Part shown: positions 17,618 through 25,663 of the stretch, piece after piece
How the letters are laid out: every line of letters begins with the position of its first letter
Numbering within the stretch: position 1 is the first letter of the stretch
Source: Bacteroidaceae bacterium
GTDB lineage: Bacteria > Bacteroidota > Bacteroidia > Bacteroidales > Bacteroidaceae
DNA: 59,052 nucleotides
Reading direction: 5' to 3'
NCBI GenBank assembly: GCA_016280445.1
Contig: JAEEGS010000031.1
Span: forward strand, 1-59,052
The notes under the pieces: model-generated
Told to the model about the DNA's origin: nothing
Database searches by the model: none
Seen by the model: the letters and a program-made list of their open reading frames with translations, nothing else
Position numbers and translations under genes: made by a program

Positions 17618-18562
17618 CTACAACCATCTCACACTCTTGTGCTTGTTTCTCCCCTTCTTGAAGAGGTCGAGGTCTGTCCGGTAACTCAGCACCACCTCGT
17701 GGGCGCCATTGCCCAAACCTATGCCCGAAGTGTAGAGTTGGTAACTGTAGCCCAAACTGATACCATGGAACACGCCACCAGCCAAGAAAGCCACCGACGT
17801 GTCAGGACTATAATTCAAGCCCCCGTAGAACTTCTTATCATCGCGCTCATAGAGCACCTTGCACTGCACATCCTCGCGCCAATGGTCAAAGTCCGACTGC
17901 ACCAGAAAAGAAGGCTGCAATGTTAATAACGAATGTTTTATTTTAATATTGCATCCACCCATCAAATAATACATACGAGCAATCTCCACCTCGTTCGTCA
18001 AACCCAACACCACTGTGGGTGCCAGCAAGTGCTGTCCTGATACACCCAGCCACATCTTCGGATGGTAATAATACAAACCTGCACCCAGATCCACCTTGTT
18101 GCCCTTCTGCTCCGACGAAGGGAAAGCCGGGTCCTTGTTATCCTCCAGCTCAAAGCTATTTTTGCTCGCCTTCACCGTCATCAGTCCTCCCTGCACACCC
18201 GCAGCCAAACGCCCACGCCTGCTGATTTTCAGATTGTAAGCATACTGCAAAGCTATCTTGGTCGTGGTGAAGATGCTCACATTCTCGTTGAAGAAACTCA
18301 ACCCCACACCATGACGTGGGCTCAAGAAATACACGGGCAAGTCAGCTGACGCATACAACGTCGCTGGAGCCTTCTTGTAGCCAGACGTCTGCATCGAATA
18401 GACAGCCGCCACATTCAGCATCCCATCCGTACCCGACACCGCCGGATTATAAAACGATTTAAGGGTTGTGTAGTCAGTAAACTGCACATCCCACTGCGCT
18501 CTCACCGCCGACACACACATCAGCACGAGAGCCAAAGCCGCTAATCCACGCCTTGTCATCAC
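17618..18562 (-). CDS. porP: PorP/SprF family T9SS outer-membrane protein
   Basis: Outer-membrane beta-barrel protein of the PorP/SprF family, which anchors or assists type IX machinery and its cargo. The signal peptide is MMTRRGLAALALVLMCVSAVRAQ. Typical family opening: WDVQFTDYTTLKSFYNPAVSGTD, then AVYSMQTSGYK and alternating strands such as LSPRHGVGLSFFNENVSIF and GVFHGISLGYSYQLYTSGIG. It ends YRTDLDLFKKGRNKHKSVRWL. Length is 314. As the first gene of the gldKLMN cluster it is the operon-type PorP rather than a cargo-specific SprF. I could not find a convincing promoter upstream. Confidence 0.9.
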   Translation of the reverse strand: MMTRRGLAALALVLMCVSAVRAQWDVQFTDYTTLKSFYNPAVSGTDGMLNVAAVYSMQTSGYKKAPATLYASADLPVYFLSPRHGVGLSFFNENVSIFTTTKIALQYAYNLKISRRGRLAAGVQGGLMTVKASKNSFELEDNKDPAFPSSEQKGNKVDLGAGLYYYHPKMWLGVSGQHLLAPTVVLGLTNEVEIARMYYLMGGCNIKIKHSLLTLQPSFLVQSDFDHWREDVQCKVLYERDDKKFYGGLNYSPDTSVAFLAGGVFHGISLGYSYQLYTSGIGLGNGAHEVVLSYRTDLDLFKKGRNKHKSVRWL

Positions 18563-18825
18563 TAATAAATAACTCCATTTCCCCCATTTTATTGTGTCAG
18601 AACCCGATTTTTTCTCTGAAAGTTACCAACAAAAGGGGCAAAACTTTTTTCAAATAGATGGTAGAAAAACCATCATTCTACAATCTATGCTGTTGGATGC
18701 TACAGCACCTTTACCTTCTACATTATCTGGGATACCTGCATGAAATGGTCGCTAAGAATGGTTCCCAATGAGAGCTTACAATGGCAACGGGCTTGCCTGT
18801 GAATTGACATTTCCGTTACCAATAC
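18563..18825. other. intergenic gap upstream of porP
   Basis: No ORF of useful length, tRNA or clear Bacteroidetes promoter was seen. The nearest -7-like sites on the minus strand (AAGTTTTG, TCTATTTG) miss the TA. The gap should hold the T9SS operon promoter, possibly one read by an alternative sigma factor. Confidence 0.5.
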
Positions 18826-18863
18826 AATAAAACCCCCGTTGCCTATTAATTGGGAACGGGGGT
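18826..18863 (-). terminator. terminator of the LRR/cohesin cluster
   Basis: ACCCCCGTTGCC (18832-18843) pairs with GGGAACGGGGGT (18852-18863) with one mismatch; on the minus strand TTTTATT follows. It ends 24 bases beyond the stop of the 65-residue gene. On the plus strand TCTCTTTTTT follows, so it may work both ways. Confidence 0.85.
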
Positions 18864-18886
18864 CTCTTTTTTGCACTTATAGAGTT

Positions 18887-19084
18887 TTACCAAAGATCCT
18901 CTTCGTCGGAGAAAAAGTCTTCCTCCGTGCGCATCTTGGCGCTGGGGTCTTTAGAGCCGCCAGTGTCCACACCGCCATAACCGGCATTCACACCAGCACC
19001 GTCACCGCTGACGCCTAACAGCATTTCCCTGCTTTCCATCTGCTGGTACCCCATTGCTGGAGTCACATATACTTTCTTTTCCAT
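18887..19084 (-). CDS. small acidic hypothetical protein (65 aa)
   Basis: Short protein beginning MEKKVYVTPAMGYQQMESRE, then a Gly-rich centre with GVSGDGAG and GYGGVDTGG, and an acidic aromatic tail DFFSDEEDLW. No signal peptide or membrane segment. I recall similar peptides (basic start, YVTPxM, Gly-rich core, acidic end in W) scattered through Prevotella-type genomes, without known function. It is 54 bases downstream of the cohesin-like gene and just ahead of the terminator, so it is the last gene of that operon. The layout of helical leader plus Gly-rich tail resembles peptide precursors, but no modifying enzyme or exporter is nearby. Function unknown. Confidence 0.65.
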   Translation of the reverse strand: MEKKVYVTPAMGYQQMESREMLLGVSGDGAGVNAGYGGVDTGGSKDPSAKMRTEEDFFSDEEDLW

Positions 19085-19138
19085 TGTTTTACTCCAATTA
19101 TGAATTCAAAAACTTCAATTCTTCAACTCTTCAATTCT

Positions 19139-20359
19139 TTAATTCTTTACGACTTTCTTTCCGTCAATCACATATATGCCCCTCGGCAGCCGCTTCACGT
19201 CCTTCTCTCCCAGCGCCACGCCCTGCAGGGTGTACACGCCCTTCTTCTGCTTGGCGGCGATGCCGCCGATGCCGGTGGCTTCTTCACCCGGGAAGGTCAT
19301 GCGCACTTTTGCGCCATTGCCGTCATTTTCAACTTCTGCCAGCACATCGGCCAATTCAAAATAGGCACGGAAAGCCTTCGTTTTTGTCAATCCTGTGGAA
19401 TACCAGAAGTTGTTTTCACTCAGAAAGAGATTTTCCTCTGGCACCGTGGTGTTTGCCACATACGTACCTATGAAGTAGCCACGTTCAGCCTTCTTCGTAC
19501 CCACCTGTACGTACGGCTCGTCCTCAGGGTCGATGTCCACACCGTCCACGGTGAACTCGCTGATGGCCGAACTCACCTTGATGAGGCACGGGTGGTTGGC
19601 TGCCAGTGCACTGATGGCTGTGAATCCGATTTTGAGGCCTACAATGTTGCCATCGTTGTCTTCCTCAGATGACCACGAGGTGAAGTCTGCCAGCTGCACA
19701 TCCTCACCAAAGGCGGCTGTCACCTGCGCTGCACTCATGGAGAAGGGCAGCACAATGGTGCTCCACTCGTTGGCCTTGATGGTGCGCTTCACACGCACAT
19801 CCACACCTGTGGCTGCTGCAGGCGCAGTGGTGGAAGTCTCGTCCAGCACCACGCGTGTGTCGGCAGGTGCGCCGATGGTGATAGTGAAGGGAATGTCCAC
19901 CGGCGTGTGCTTCGTCTCGTCAAGCTCCGTCAGGTTGATGGCTGAGAGACTGCAGGCAAGCTCCGCACCTTCCTCCAGCACAGCATCGGCCTTGAGGGTG
20001 ATCAGCACAATCGCTCCGCTCTTTTCGGGTATCGCCTGCGTCTCCGTGTAGTAGCCCAGCACACGGAAGGTGTTCACCTCCGTATCGGGCTGCGACATGC
20101 CTAGCGTGAAGTCATCGTCCAGACGCTCGCCCCTTGTGTAGTCCAGCTTGCCCTTCTCGTTGAGGGCGACCGTGATACCAGCTGCCAAATCCACATTGAA
20201 CTGGAATGCGGTGAAGTCCGTCGTTGGGTTCTCCAGCGCAATCTCCAGCGTGGCCTCCCCTCCCTTGGGGATGGTGATGTTCTGCACCGTGAGGCCTTCT
20301 GCCGCAGCACGGCCGCACCATGCGGCCAGCACTGCCAATAACATGAAAATCTTCTTCAT
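19139..20359 (-). CDS. secreted protein with cohesin-like domain and T9SS-type sorting signal
   Basis: Signal peptide MKKIFMLLAVLAAWCGRAAAE. Residues about 22-155 look like a cohesin-type beta-sandwich: GGEATLEIALENPT, FTAFQFNVDLAAGI, TLGMSQPDTEVNTFRVLGY and GAIVLITLKADAVLEEGAEL are the usual strand pattern. The middle (about 185-345) has beta-type sequence with no family I recognise, beginning TIKANEWSTIVLPF. The C-terminus GVYTLQGVALGEKDVKRLP then RGIYVIDGKKVVKN is a short type-A T9SS sorting domain, so the protein should cross the outer membrane via the machinery encoded next door. It sits between the giant LRR/dockerin gene (88 bases upstream) and the 65-residue gene, all on one strand. 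Its own ligand is unknown; the neighbour's dockerin is a candidate. Confidence 0.8.
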   Translation of the reverse strand: MKKIFMLLAVLAAWCGRAAAEGLTVQNITIPKGGEATLEIALENPTTDFTAFQFNVDLAAGITVALNEKGKLDYTRGERLDDDFTLGMSQPDTEVNTFRVLGYYTETQAIPEKSGAIVLITLKADAVLEEGAELACSLSAINLTELDETKHTPVDIPFTITIGAPADTRVVLDETSTTAPAAATGVDVRVKRTIKANEWSTIVLPFSMSAAQVTAAFGEDVQLADFTSWSSEEDNDGNIVGLKIGFTAISALAANHPCLIKVSSAISEFTVDGVDIDPEDEPYVQVGTKKAERGYFIGTYVANTTVPEENLFLSENNFWYSTGLTKTKAFRAYFELADVLAEVENDGNGAKVRMTFPGEEATGIGGIAAKQKKGVYTLQGVALGEKDVKRLPRGIYVIDGKKVVKN

Positions 20360-20447
20360 TTCTTTATTTTTAATTTAAGTTTTGGACTTCTTTTGATATA
20401 TAGATGATTCAAATCCCATTCATCTTTCTCACCTGTGTTGAAACTGC

Positions 20448-23400
20448 TCATTGTGGGTCCATCATCTGCATCGCCTCACGCACCTTGGCGGCGTTCACAC
20501 CTCCGTCGTGCAGGATGATGTTGGCCACCACCACGATATCCGTCACATCCACGCTGCCGTCACCGTTCACGTCGGCTGCCACCGCGTCGAACGACTCGCT
20601 TGCATGGTCCAGAATGCTGTTGGCGATGCCCACAATGTCCGTCACGTCGATGACATTGTCACCGTTGGCATCACCCGGGATGCTGTTGTGCACGGTCAGC
20701 ACGCAGGTTGCATCGGTTGGCGAGATTTTCTTCTCTGCCGTTGTCGTCAAGTTGATGTCGGAGATTCTCACCTCGTAGTCACCTGCCTCCATGTTCTCCG
20801 CAGCCTCCAGGGTCACGTTGATGACTGCGCCCTCGTTGCCCGTGATGCTTTCCACATCCGGGGAGTACAAGAGTACCTTGTACACATTGGCCTCCCCTGG
20901 CTTGCTTGCGCTCAATGTGTGGTCAGCGCATCGGCCTGTTGTTGCCAAGATGTATTTCCCCTTGCTGTTCTTTGCGATGCTCACACCAGCCGGTAGCGTG
21001 AGGTCGAACTGAATGGCGGTGATATCCTCTGTGTTGGTCATGCTCACAGGCAAGATGATTTGTCTGCCACAAAGCACTTGGACGTCGGTAAGGGAAAGAG
21101 TGTTGTTGACCGCTTCCACCACTGTCAGCGTTCCCTTCACATACGTCATCTCATAGTTGGCTGCCTCTGCACCCGACACGTTGATATCGTAAGTGCCGAC
21201 AGGGCTTTCAGTGGTTGCCTCACAGGTGAATGTGGGTTGTGCGGTCAGCACAGTAGCATCATCTTCACCCACAAAACCTTCGTAGGATGCCGTGAATGCA
21301 GGATTCTCCTCACCTACATTCTTAGTAGCATCGTTAGCCGTGATGGTCAGTGGAGCTTGGGCCACAGTTAAGGTGAACTCCCTGCTGAAAGGCTTGTAGT
21401 TGTCATTACCAGCCTGTGATGCTGTGATGGTGGCTGTGCCTGCACCCACGATGCTGAGGGTGTTGCCGCTGATGGTCGCCACACTGGTGTTGCCGCTTGT
21501 CCATGTGAGCGTCAAGCCTTCTGTGGTTGTTGCTGGTAAGGTGTAGGCAACATCACCGTAAGTCTTTTCTGGCAGCGAAGTCAAAGTCATTGATTGTGCC
21601 GCTTTCGCTGTCACTGTCAGCGTTCCCTTCACGTATGTAATCGTATAGTTGGCAGACGAAGCTCCCGATGGGGTAATATCATACGTGCCAGGAGTGCTGG
21701 ATGATGTAGTGCTACATGAAAGGGTGGGTTGTGTGGTCAGCACCATTGGTGTTTCATTGTTTTTGAAGCCTGAGTAAGTGGCTTCAAAGGTAGGCAATGC
21801 CTCTCCTTCCATGATAGTGTAGCTCTTTGCGGTGATGGTCAGTGGAGCCTTGGCCACTGTTAACGCGAACTCCCTGCTGAACGGCTTGTAGTTATTGTTG
21901 CCTGCTTGGGTGGCAGTGATAGTAGCAGAACCTGATCCCTTCACGGTGAGGGTGTTGCCGCTGATGGTTGCCACATTCGTGTTACCGCTTGTCCATGTGA
22001 GCGTCAAGCCTTCTGTGGTTGTTGCTGGCAAGGTATAAGCAGCATCACCGTAGGTCTTTGCTGGCAGAGATGTCAATGTCATTGATTGTGACGCTTTCGC
22101 AGTCACGGTCAGAGTACCCTTCACGTATGTAATTGTATAGTTGGCAGACGAAGCTCCCGATGGGGTGATATCATACGAGCCAGGAGTGCTGGATGATATA
22201 ATGCTGCAGGAAAGGGTGGGCTGTGTGGTCAGCACCGTTTGTGTTTCATTGTTTTTGAAGCCAGAGTAGGTCGCTTCAAAGGCTGGCAATGCCTCTCCTT
22301 CCATGATAGTGTAGCTCTTTGCGGTGATGGTCAGCGGAGCCTTTGCCACCGTCAGCGTGAACTCCTTGCTGAAAGGCTTGTATTCCTCGTTACCAGCCTG
22401 TGATGCTGTGATGGTGGCAGTACCAGCTCCCTTCACGGTGAGGGTGTTGCCGCTGATGGTGGCTACATTCGTGTTGCCGCTTGTCCATGTGAGCGTCAAG
22501 CCTTGGGTGGTAGTTGCAGGCAAAGTGTAGGCGGCATCACCGTAGGTCTTTGCTGGCAGGGATGCCAGTTCCATTGACTGCTCATTGCGGTTGTCTAATT
22601 CCACAATACCTCCCTTGAAAACACTTTCTGACCAACCTGCCGCAATGTATGCATCTCTTGTTCCGTATGGAACAGTCAATGTACAGGTGGGTGAAATATT
22701 TTGGAAAGCGTAGATATTAAAATCAGACGGCTCTTCAATCTCTGATATGACTGAGGTCAAGTTTGTACAATTCTTGAAAGCATAACTTCCTATTATTGAT
22801 GTGACGCTGTTGGGAATGGTCACAGAAGTCAAGCCACTACAATCTCTAAAAGCACTATTCCCTATTGATGTGACACCATTAGGAATACTTACAGAGGTCA
22901 GACCACTGCAGCCGTCGAAAGTTTCTGTTACAATTGATGTGACATTATTAGGAATACTTACAGTCGTCAGACTACTGCAGCCAGAGAAAGCAGCATAGCC
23001 GATTGATGTAACACTATTAGGAATGCTTATAGTAGTCAGACCACTACAACCTTGGAAAGCACGATCTCCTATCGATGTGACATTATTAGAGAAGGTCACG
23101 GAAGTCAGACTACTGCAGTCGCAAAAGGCATATTGGCCAATGGATGTGACATTGTTAGGAATAATCACGGAACTCAAAGCATTACAGCAATAGAAAGTAC
23201 CTGTTCCAATGGATGTCAACCCTGTGAAATATTGCAACTCATCAAACGATGTAATTTGTGTGTTATTCTTGAATACTGTACCCAAATCTGTTACTGCTGC
23301 AGCTTCTTCCTCACTTAATCCTCCATCACCATTCGTGTCCCAATTGGCCACACAGATGGCTTCTACGTTAGCATCAGCAAAAGTAATGTTTGGAACTGCT

Positions 23401-24512
23401 TCAACAATTCCACCTTTGAACACGTCTTCCGTCCAGCCTGCTGCAATGTAGGCATCTTTTGCGCCGTATGGGACAGTCAAGACACAATTCGCAGGAATGT
23501 TTACAAAAGTGTAATAACTAATTGTAAATGGTGTTGTTATCTCAGAAGTGATGGAGGTCAAACGGGTACAATACTCGAATGCATAGTCACCAATAGTTGT
23601 GACACTATTAGGAATAACTACAGAACTTAAGCGGCTACAGCCGGAGAAAGCCTGATATCCAATGGATTTAACACTTGCAGGAATAGAGATTGAGGTCAAA
23701 CCGCTACAATTAGAAAAAGCATCTTCACTAATAGATATACATCCCTGATTCAGAGTTATGTTTGTAGATTGGGGCATTGTGCCTTTGTATTTGTACGCTA
23801 CATTATTAATGTAAATTAGCCCAGTTGGTTGATTATTATACCAAGCTGTTCCCAGAAAAGCATTACCTCCTATTATTGTAATATTATCGGGAAAAGTGAT
23901 GGAGGCTAAATTACTACAATTCTGGAAAGCACAGGCACCAATTGAAGTGACTATACTTGGAATATTCACAGTAGTCAAACTGCTACAATCCCAGAATGCA
24001 CCATAACCAATATATGTTACTCCTTCTGGGATATTCACTGAAGTCAGAGCTTTACATCCATAAAACGTGCTGGATGCGATAGTCGTGATGCTATTGGAAA
24101 GGGTTATAGATTGTAAGGCGCTGCAATCCTTAAAAGCATAACTGTCAATAGTCGTTACACTATTGGGGATGATCAGATCTTTCACACCTGTGGCCTGCAA
24201 AAAAGCCCATGATCCGATATATGTGACACTGTTAGGAATTGTTACAGAGGTTAAGTTGCTACAATTTTGGAACGCCTGCTCGCCAATAGATTTCACAGTA
24301 TATGTAGTCGATTGGTAAGATATCGTAGAAGGAATCGTAACACTCCCCGAATACGAATTATAAGCAGTATTCTTGTACGTTACTGTAGCCGTTTTATTAC
24401 TTGTGTTCAGATTGTAATAGATGCCACCAATGTAAGCATCATACGCATGAACATAGAGCGACAACAACGTGGTGAATGCTGTCACTAAAGATTTAATGAT
24501 TAACTGTTTCAT
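20448..24512 (-). CDS. BspA-like surface protein: LRR_5, MBG repeats, cohesin-like domain, dockerin
   Basis: Large secreted modular protein (1354 residues from 24512). Numbering below counts from an in-frame ATG at 24527; I prefer 24512 because MKQLIIKSLVTAFTTLLSLY gives a tidy signal peptide. Order: BspA-type leucine-rich repeats at about 70-345, each like SVTIPNSVTSIGxxAFxxC; an EF-hand-like loop DTNGDGGLSEEE at 397-408; more LRRs at about 430-600; three near-identical MBG/Ig-like repeats at about 648-1136; a cohesin-like domain at about 1143-1280; two dockerin-type calcium loops at about 1284-1336 (DANGDNVIDVTD, DVNGDGSVDVTD). The LRR blocks end in twin modules LTVPYGAKDAYIAAGW and LTVPYGTRDAYIAAGW. 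No T9SS sorting signal: the chain stops soon after the dockerin (REAMQMMDPQ). BspA-type proteins bind host matrix or other bacteria. Function here is inferred. Confidence 0.88.
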   Translation of the reverse strand: MKQLIIKSLVTAFTTLLSLYVHAYDAYIGGIYYNLNTSNKTATVTYKNTAYNSYSGSVTIPSTISYQSTTYTVKSIGEQAFQNCSNLTSVTIPNSVTYIGSWAFLQATGVKDLIIPNSVTTIDSYAFKDCSALQSITLSNSITTIASSTFYGCKALTSVNIPEGVTYIGYGAFWDCSSLTTVNIPSIVTSIGACAFQNCSNLASITFPDNITIIGGNAFLGTAWYNNQPTGLIYINNVAYKYKGTMPQSTNITLNQGCISISEDAFSNCSGLTSISIPASVKSIGYQAFSGCSRLSSVVIPNSVTTIGDYAFEYCTRLTSITSEITTPFTISYYTFVNIPANCVLTVPYGAKDAYIAAGWTEDVFKGGIVEAVPNITFADANVEAICVANWDTNGDGGLSEEEAAAVTDLGTVFKNNTQITSFDELQYFTGLTSIGTGTFYCCNALSSVIIPNNVTSIGQYAFCDCSSLTSVTFSNNVTSIGDRAFQGCSGLTTISIPNSVTSIGYAAFSGCSSLTTVSIPNNVTSIVTETFDGCSGLTSVSIPNGVTSIGNSAFRDCSGLTSVTIPNSVTSIIGSYAFKNCTNLTSVISEIEEPSDFNIYAFQNISPTCTLTVPYGTRDAYIAAGWSESVFKGGIVELDNRNEQSMELASLPAKTYGDAAYTLPATTTQGLTLTWTSGNTNVATISGNTLTVKGAGTATITASQAGNEEYKPFSKEFTLTVAKAPLTITAKSYTIMEGEALPAFEATYSGFKNNETQTVLTTQPTLSCSIISSSTPGSYDITPSGASSANYTITYVKGTLTVTAKASQSMTLTSLPAKTYGDAAYTLPATTTEGLTLTWTSGNTNVATISGNTLTVKGSGSATITATQAGNNNYKPFSREFALTVAKAPLTITAKSYTIMEGEALPTFEATYSGFKNNETPMVLTTQPTLSCSTTSSSTPGTYDITPSGASSANYTITYVKGTLTVTAKAAQSMTLTSLPEKTYGDVAYTLPATTTEGLTLTWTSGNTSVATISGNTLSIVGAGTATITASQAGNDNYKPFSREFTLTVAQAPLTITANDATKNVGEENPAFTASYEGFVGEDDATVLTAQPTFTCEATTESPVGTYDINVSGAEAANYEMTYVKGTLTVVEAVNNTLSLTDVQVLCGRQIILPVSMTNTEDITAIQFDLTLPAGVSIAKNSKGKYILATTGRCADHTLSASKPGEANVYKVLLYSPDVESITGNEGAVINVTLEAAENMEAGDYEVRISDINLTTTAEKKISPTDATCVLTVHNSIPGDANGDNVIDVTDIVGIANSILDHASESFDAVAADVNGDGSVDVTDIVVVANIILHDGGVNAAKVREAMQMMDPQ
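21118..22586. repeat. three tandem ~490-bp coding repeats (MBG domains)
   Basis: Inside the LRR gene, protein units of about 164 residues recur three times, with shared motifs PAKTYGDAAYTLPATTT, GLTLTWTSGNTNVATISGN, YKPFSREF and APLTITAKSYTIMEGEALP. The first two units are nearly identical, also at DNA level (for example the repeated stretches around 21590-21700 and 22080-22190); the third is more diverged at its end. Such repeats can change copy number by recombination. Confidence 0.85.
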
Positions 24513-24544
24513 AGAACCCCTGTTCATACCTCAGCCAGTCCCAA

Positions 24545-24578
24545 CAAAGGTATACATTATTATATATACACACACAAG
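24545..24578 (-). promoter_or_regulatory. proximal promoter of the LRR/cohesin operon
   Basis: TACCTTTG on the minus strand at 24552-24545, with CTTG at 24578-24575 (22-base spacer, slightly long). The predicted start, about 24538, lies just before the ATGs at 24527 and 24512. Confidence 0.6.
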
Positions 24579-24580
24579 AA

Positions 24581-24780
24581 GCGCGGAACTGTATGTCCAC
24601 ATCTTCAAGGTGAGGGTCCTAGGAAATACCCATAGCGGAAAGATGGTTATATAAAGCAGTTCCACGCATAATGCGTGAAGCCGCTATGTCCAACTTTACC
24701 GCTCTGAGTATGGCCGTAGGCACACGAGCCTTCTCAAAACATTCTTTGCAATGATTGAAAATTTCCTAGGTTTTCACCTT
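24581..24780. other. structured intergenic region with nested inverted repeats
   Basis: Several inverted pairs overlap here: GCGCGGAACTG (24581-24591) with CAGTTCCACGC (24657-24667), 10 of 11; CATAGCGG (24631-24638) with CCGCTATG (24681-24688), perfect; CACGCAT with ATGCGTG (24664-24677), perfect; and an outer pair of about 20 bases at 24607-24627 and 24761-24780 sharing CCTAGGAAAT. No ORF. It lies between the distal repeat promoter and the LRR gene, so it could be a folded leader, a small RNA, or a recombination site. Confidence 0.5.
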
Positions 24781-24945
24781 GCAAGAAAGAGCATAACGCT
24801 TCTATTTTATCCAATAAGCCACGGCACCGAGGCACCGCAGGAGGGCGCACAAGGCACCCTTTCGGTGGCAAAGTAAAGGAAAAAGAAAGAAATCACCAAA
24901 TTTTCCCCTAACTTTTTTGTTCCCATCAAGCTAAAAGACTCTTCC
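24778..24945. repeat. direct repeat flanking the toxin-antitoxin cassette, copy 1
   Basis: About 165 bases repeated at 25664-25830. The first 35 bases are identical and the block 24833-24904 is identical to 25718-25789; the rest is diverged. On the minus strand it carries TTTG (24900-24897), 20 bases, TTACTTTG (24876-24869), a promoter-like pair that points toward the LRR gene. Confidence 0.88.
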
Positions 24946-24950
24946 ACAAA

Positions 24951-24985
24951 CAAAAAAGGCACAAAGCCACGATGGACTTTGTGCC
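24951..24985 (-). terminator. terminator of the toxin-antitoxin cassette
   Basis: GGCACAAAG (24958-24966) pairs perfectly with CTTTGTGCC (24977-24985); on the minus strand TTTTTTG follows the stem. It lies about 30 bases after the toxin stop. Confidence 0.88.
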
Positions 24986-25013
24986 TAAAGGTTTTAAGAT
25001 GGATAGATGAAAT

Positions 25014-25421
25014 TTACCCCAATTGGTTTATAAAATCTTTTATCTTAATAATGGACACTTTGGGCCATGGTATCTCTTTAAGGACATTGAAATGAGAGTC
25101 ATTCGTGACAATGTATTCGGCATCAGCTGCAACAGCACAATCCACAAACTTGTTGTCATCTACATCGTTCTTAATGAGATGGAAGTGAATATACACTTCT
25201 TGGTATGTGGTTGTACTTAGTCGTGCAATAGCCTCCACCACATTACGAGCTATTTCTTTCGTTGTCTTCTCAGCAAGGATTTCCTCATACTCATCCAAAA
25301 TCTCCGTGTTCACACAAAGACTTATCTTACCTGACAACACGTCCATCCAAATCTTGTGGTAAGGACTGGATGTTGGCAATGTCTGCAACAAACAATTCGT
25401 GTCAAGAACGATGCGACGCAT
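25014..25421 (-). CDS. PIN-domain toxin (VapC-like, COG1569 type)
   Basis: Probable RNase toxin of a type II toxin-antitoxin pair. The 135-residue chain is one PIN domain: VLDTNCLLQ with D7, an acidic residue near 40-44 in NTEILDEYEE, DDNKFVDCAVAADA with D94, and EYIVTNDSHF with D108, which together can form the metal-binding acidic site. PIN toxins cleave tRNA, rRNA or mRNA; the target here is unknown. Its start overlaps the antitoxin gene end by 20 bases, the usual arrangement for coupled expression. A terminator follows. All key acidic residues are present, so the toxin appears intact. Confidence 0.88.
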   Translation of the reverse strand: MRRIVLDTNCLLQTLPTSSPYHKIWMDVLSGKISLCVNTEILDEYEEILAEKTTKEIARNVVEAIARLSTTTYQEVYIHFHLIKNDVDDNKFVDCAVAADAEYIVTNDSHFNVLKEIPWPKVSIIKIKDFINQLG

Positions 25422-25632
25422 ATCGATAGGGGGTGCGCATGTGTTCTGTACCCCATTGTTCTATGGTGTGTTCATTGATGGTGCCATTCTCCCATAGGGC
25501 ATCAATTGCTTTTTGGGCCTTTTGGGCAAAAAAGTTGGCCACAAGATCTCTGAACTCTTTAAGTTCTCTCTCGGAGGTGATGCTATTCAATGCATTCATC
25601 AACTCCAATTGTGCCATCTGACTATAAGACAT
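25402..25632 (-). CDS. antitoxin partner of the PIN toxin
   Basis: A 76-residue protein upstream of the PIN gene and overlapping it by 20 bases. It starts MSYSQMAQLELMNALNSIT, continues with a long predicted helix (SERELKEFRDLVANFFAQKAQ), and ends in a polar, basic tail (MRTPYRYASHRS). I do not recognise a DNA-binding fold in the first residues, but size, order and overlap are typical for antitoxins of COG1569-type toxins in Bacteroidetes. The helix may bind the toxin, and the pair may repress its own promoter, which lies in the direct repeat about 120 bases upstream. Confidence 0.8.
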   Translation of the reverse strand: MSYSQMAQLELMNALNSITSERELKEFRDLVANFFAQKAQKAIDALWENGTINEHTIEQWGTEHMRTPYRYASHRS

Positions 25633-25663
25633 GTTTTTTGTTATTTTATTGAAATTATTTCAG

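Noticed and set aside
18563-18825. tRNA or small RNA gene upstream of porP
   Set aside because: No cloverleaf, CCA-compatible ends or promoter-terminator pair could be made by eye.
24607-24780. Confirmed invertible promoter
   Set aside because: The outer inverted repeat is imperfect, no promoter motif was found inside it and no recombinase gene is near; kept only as a hypothesis.
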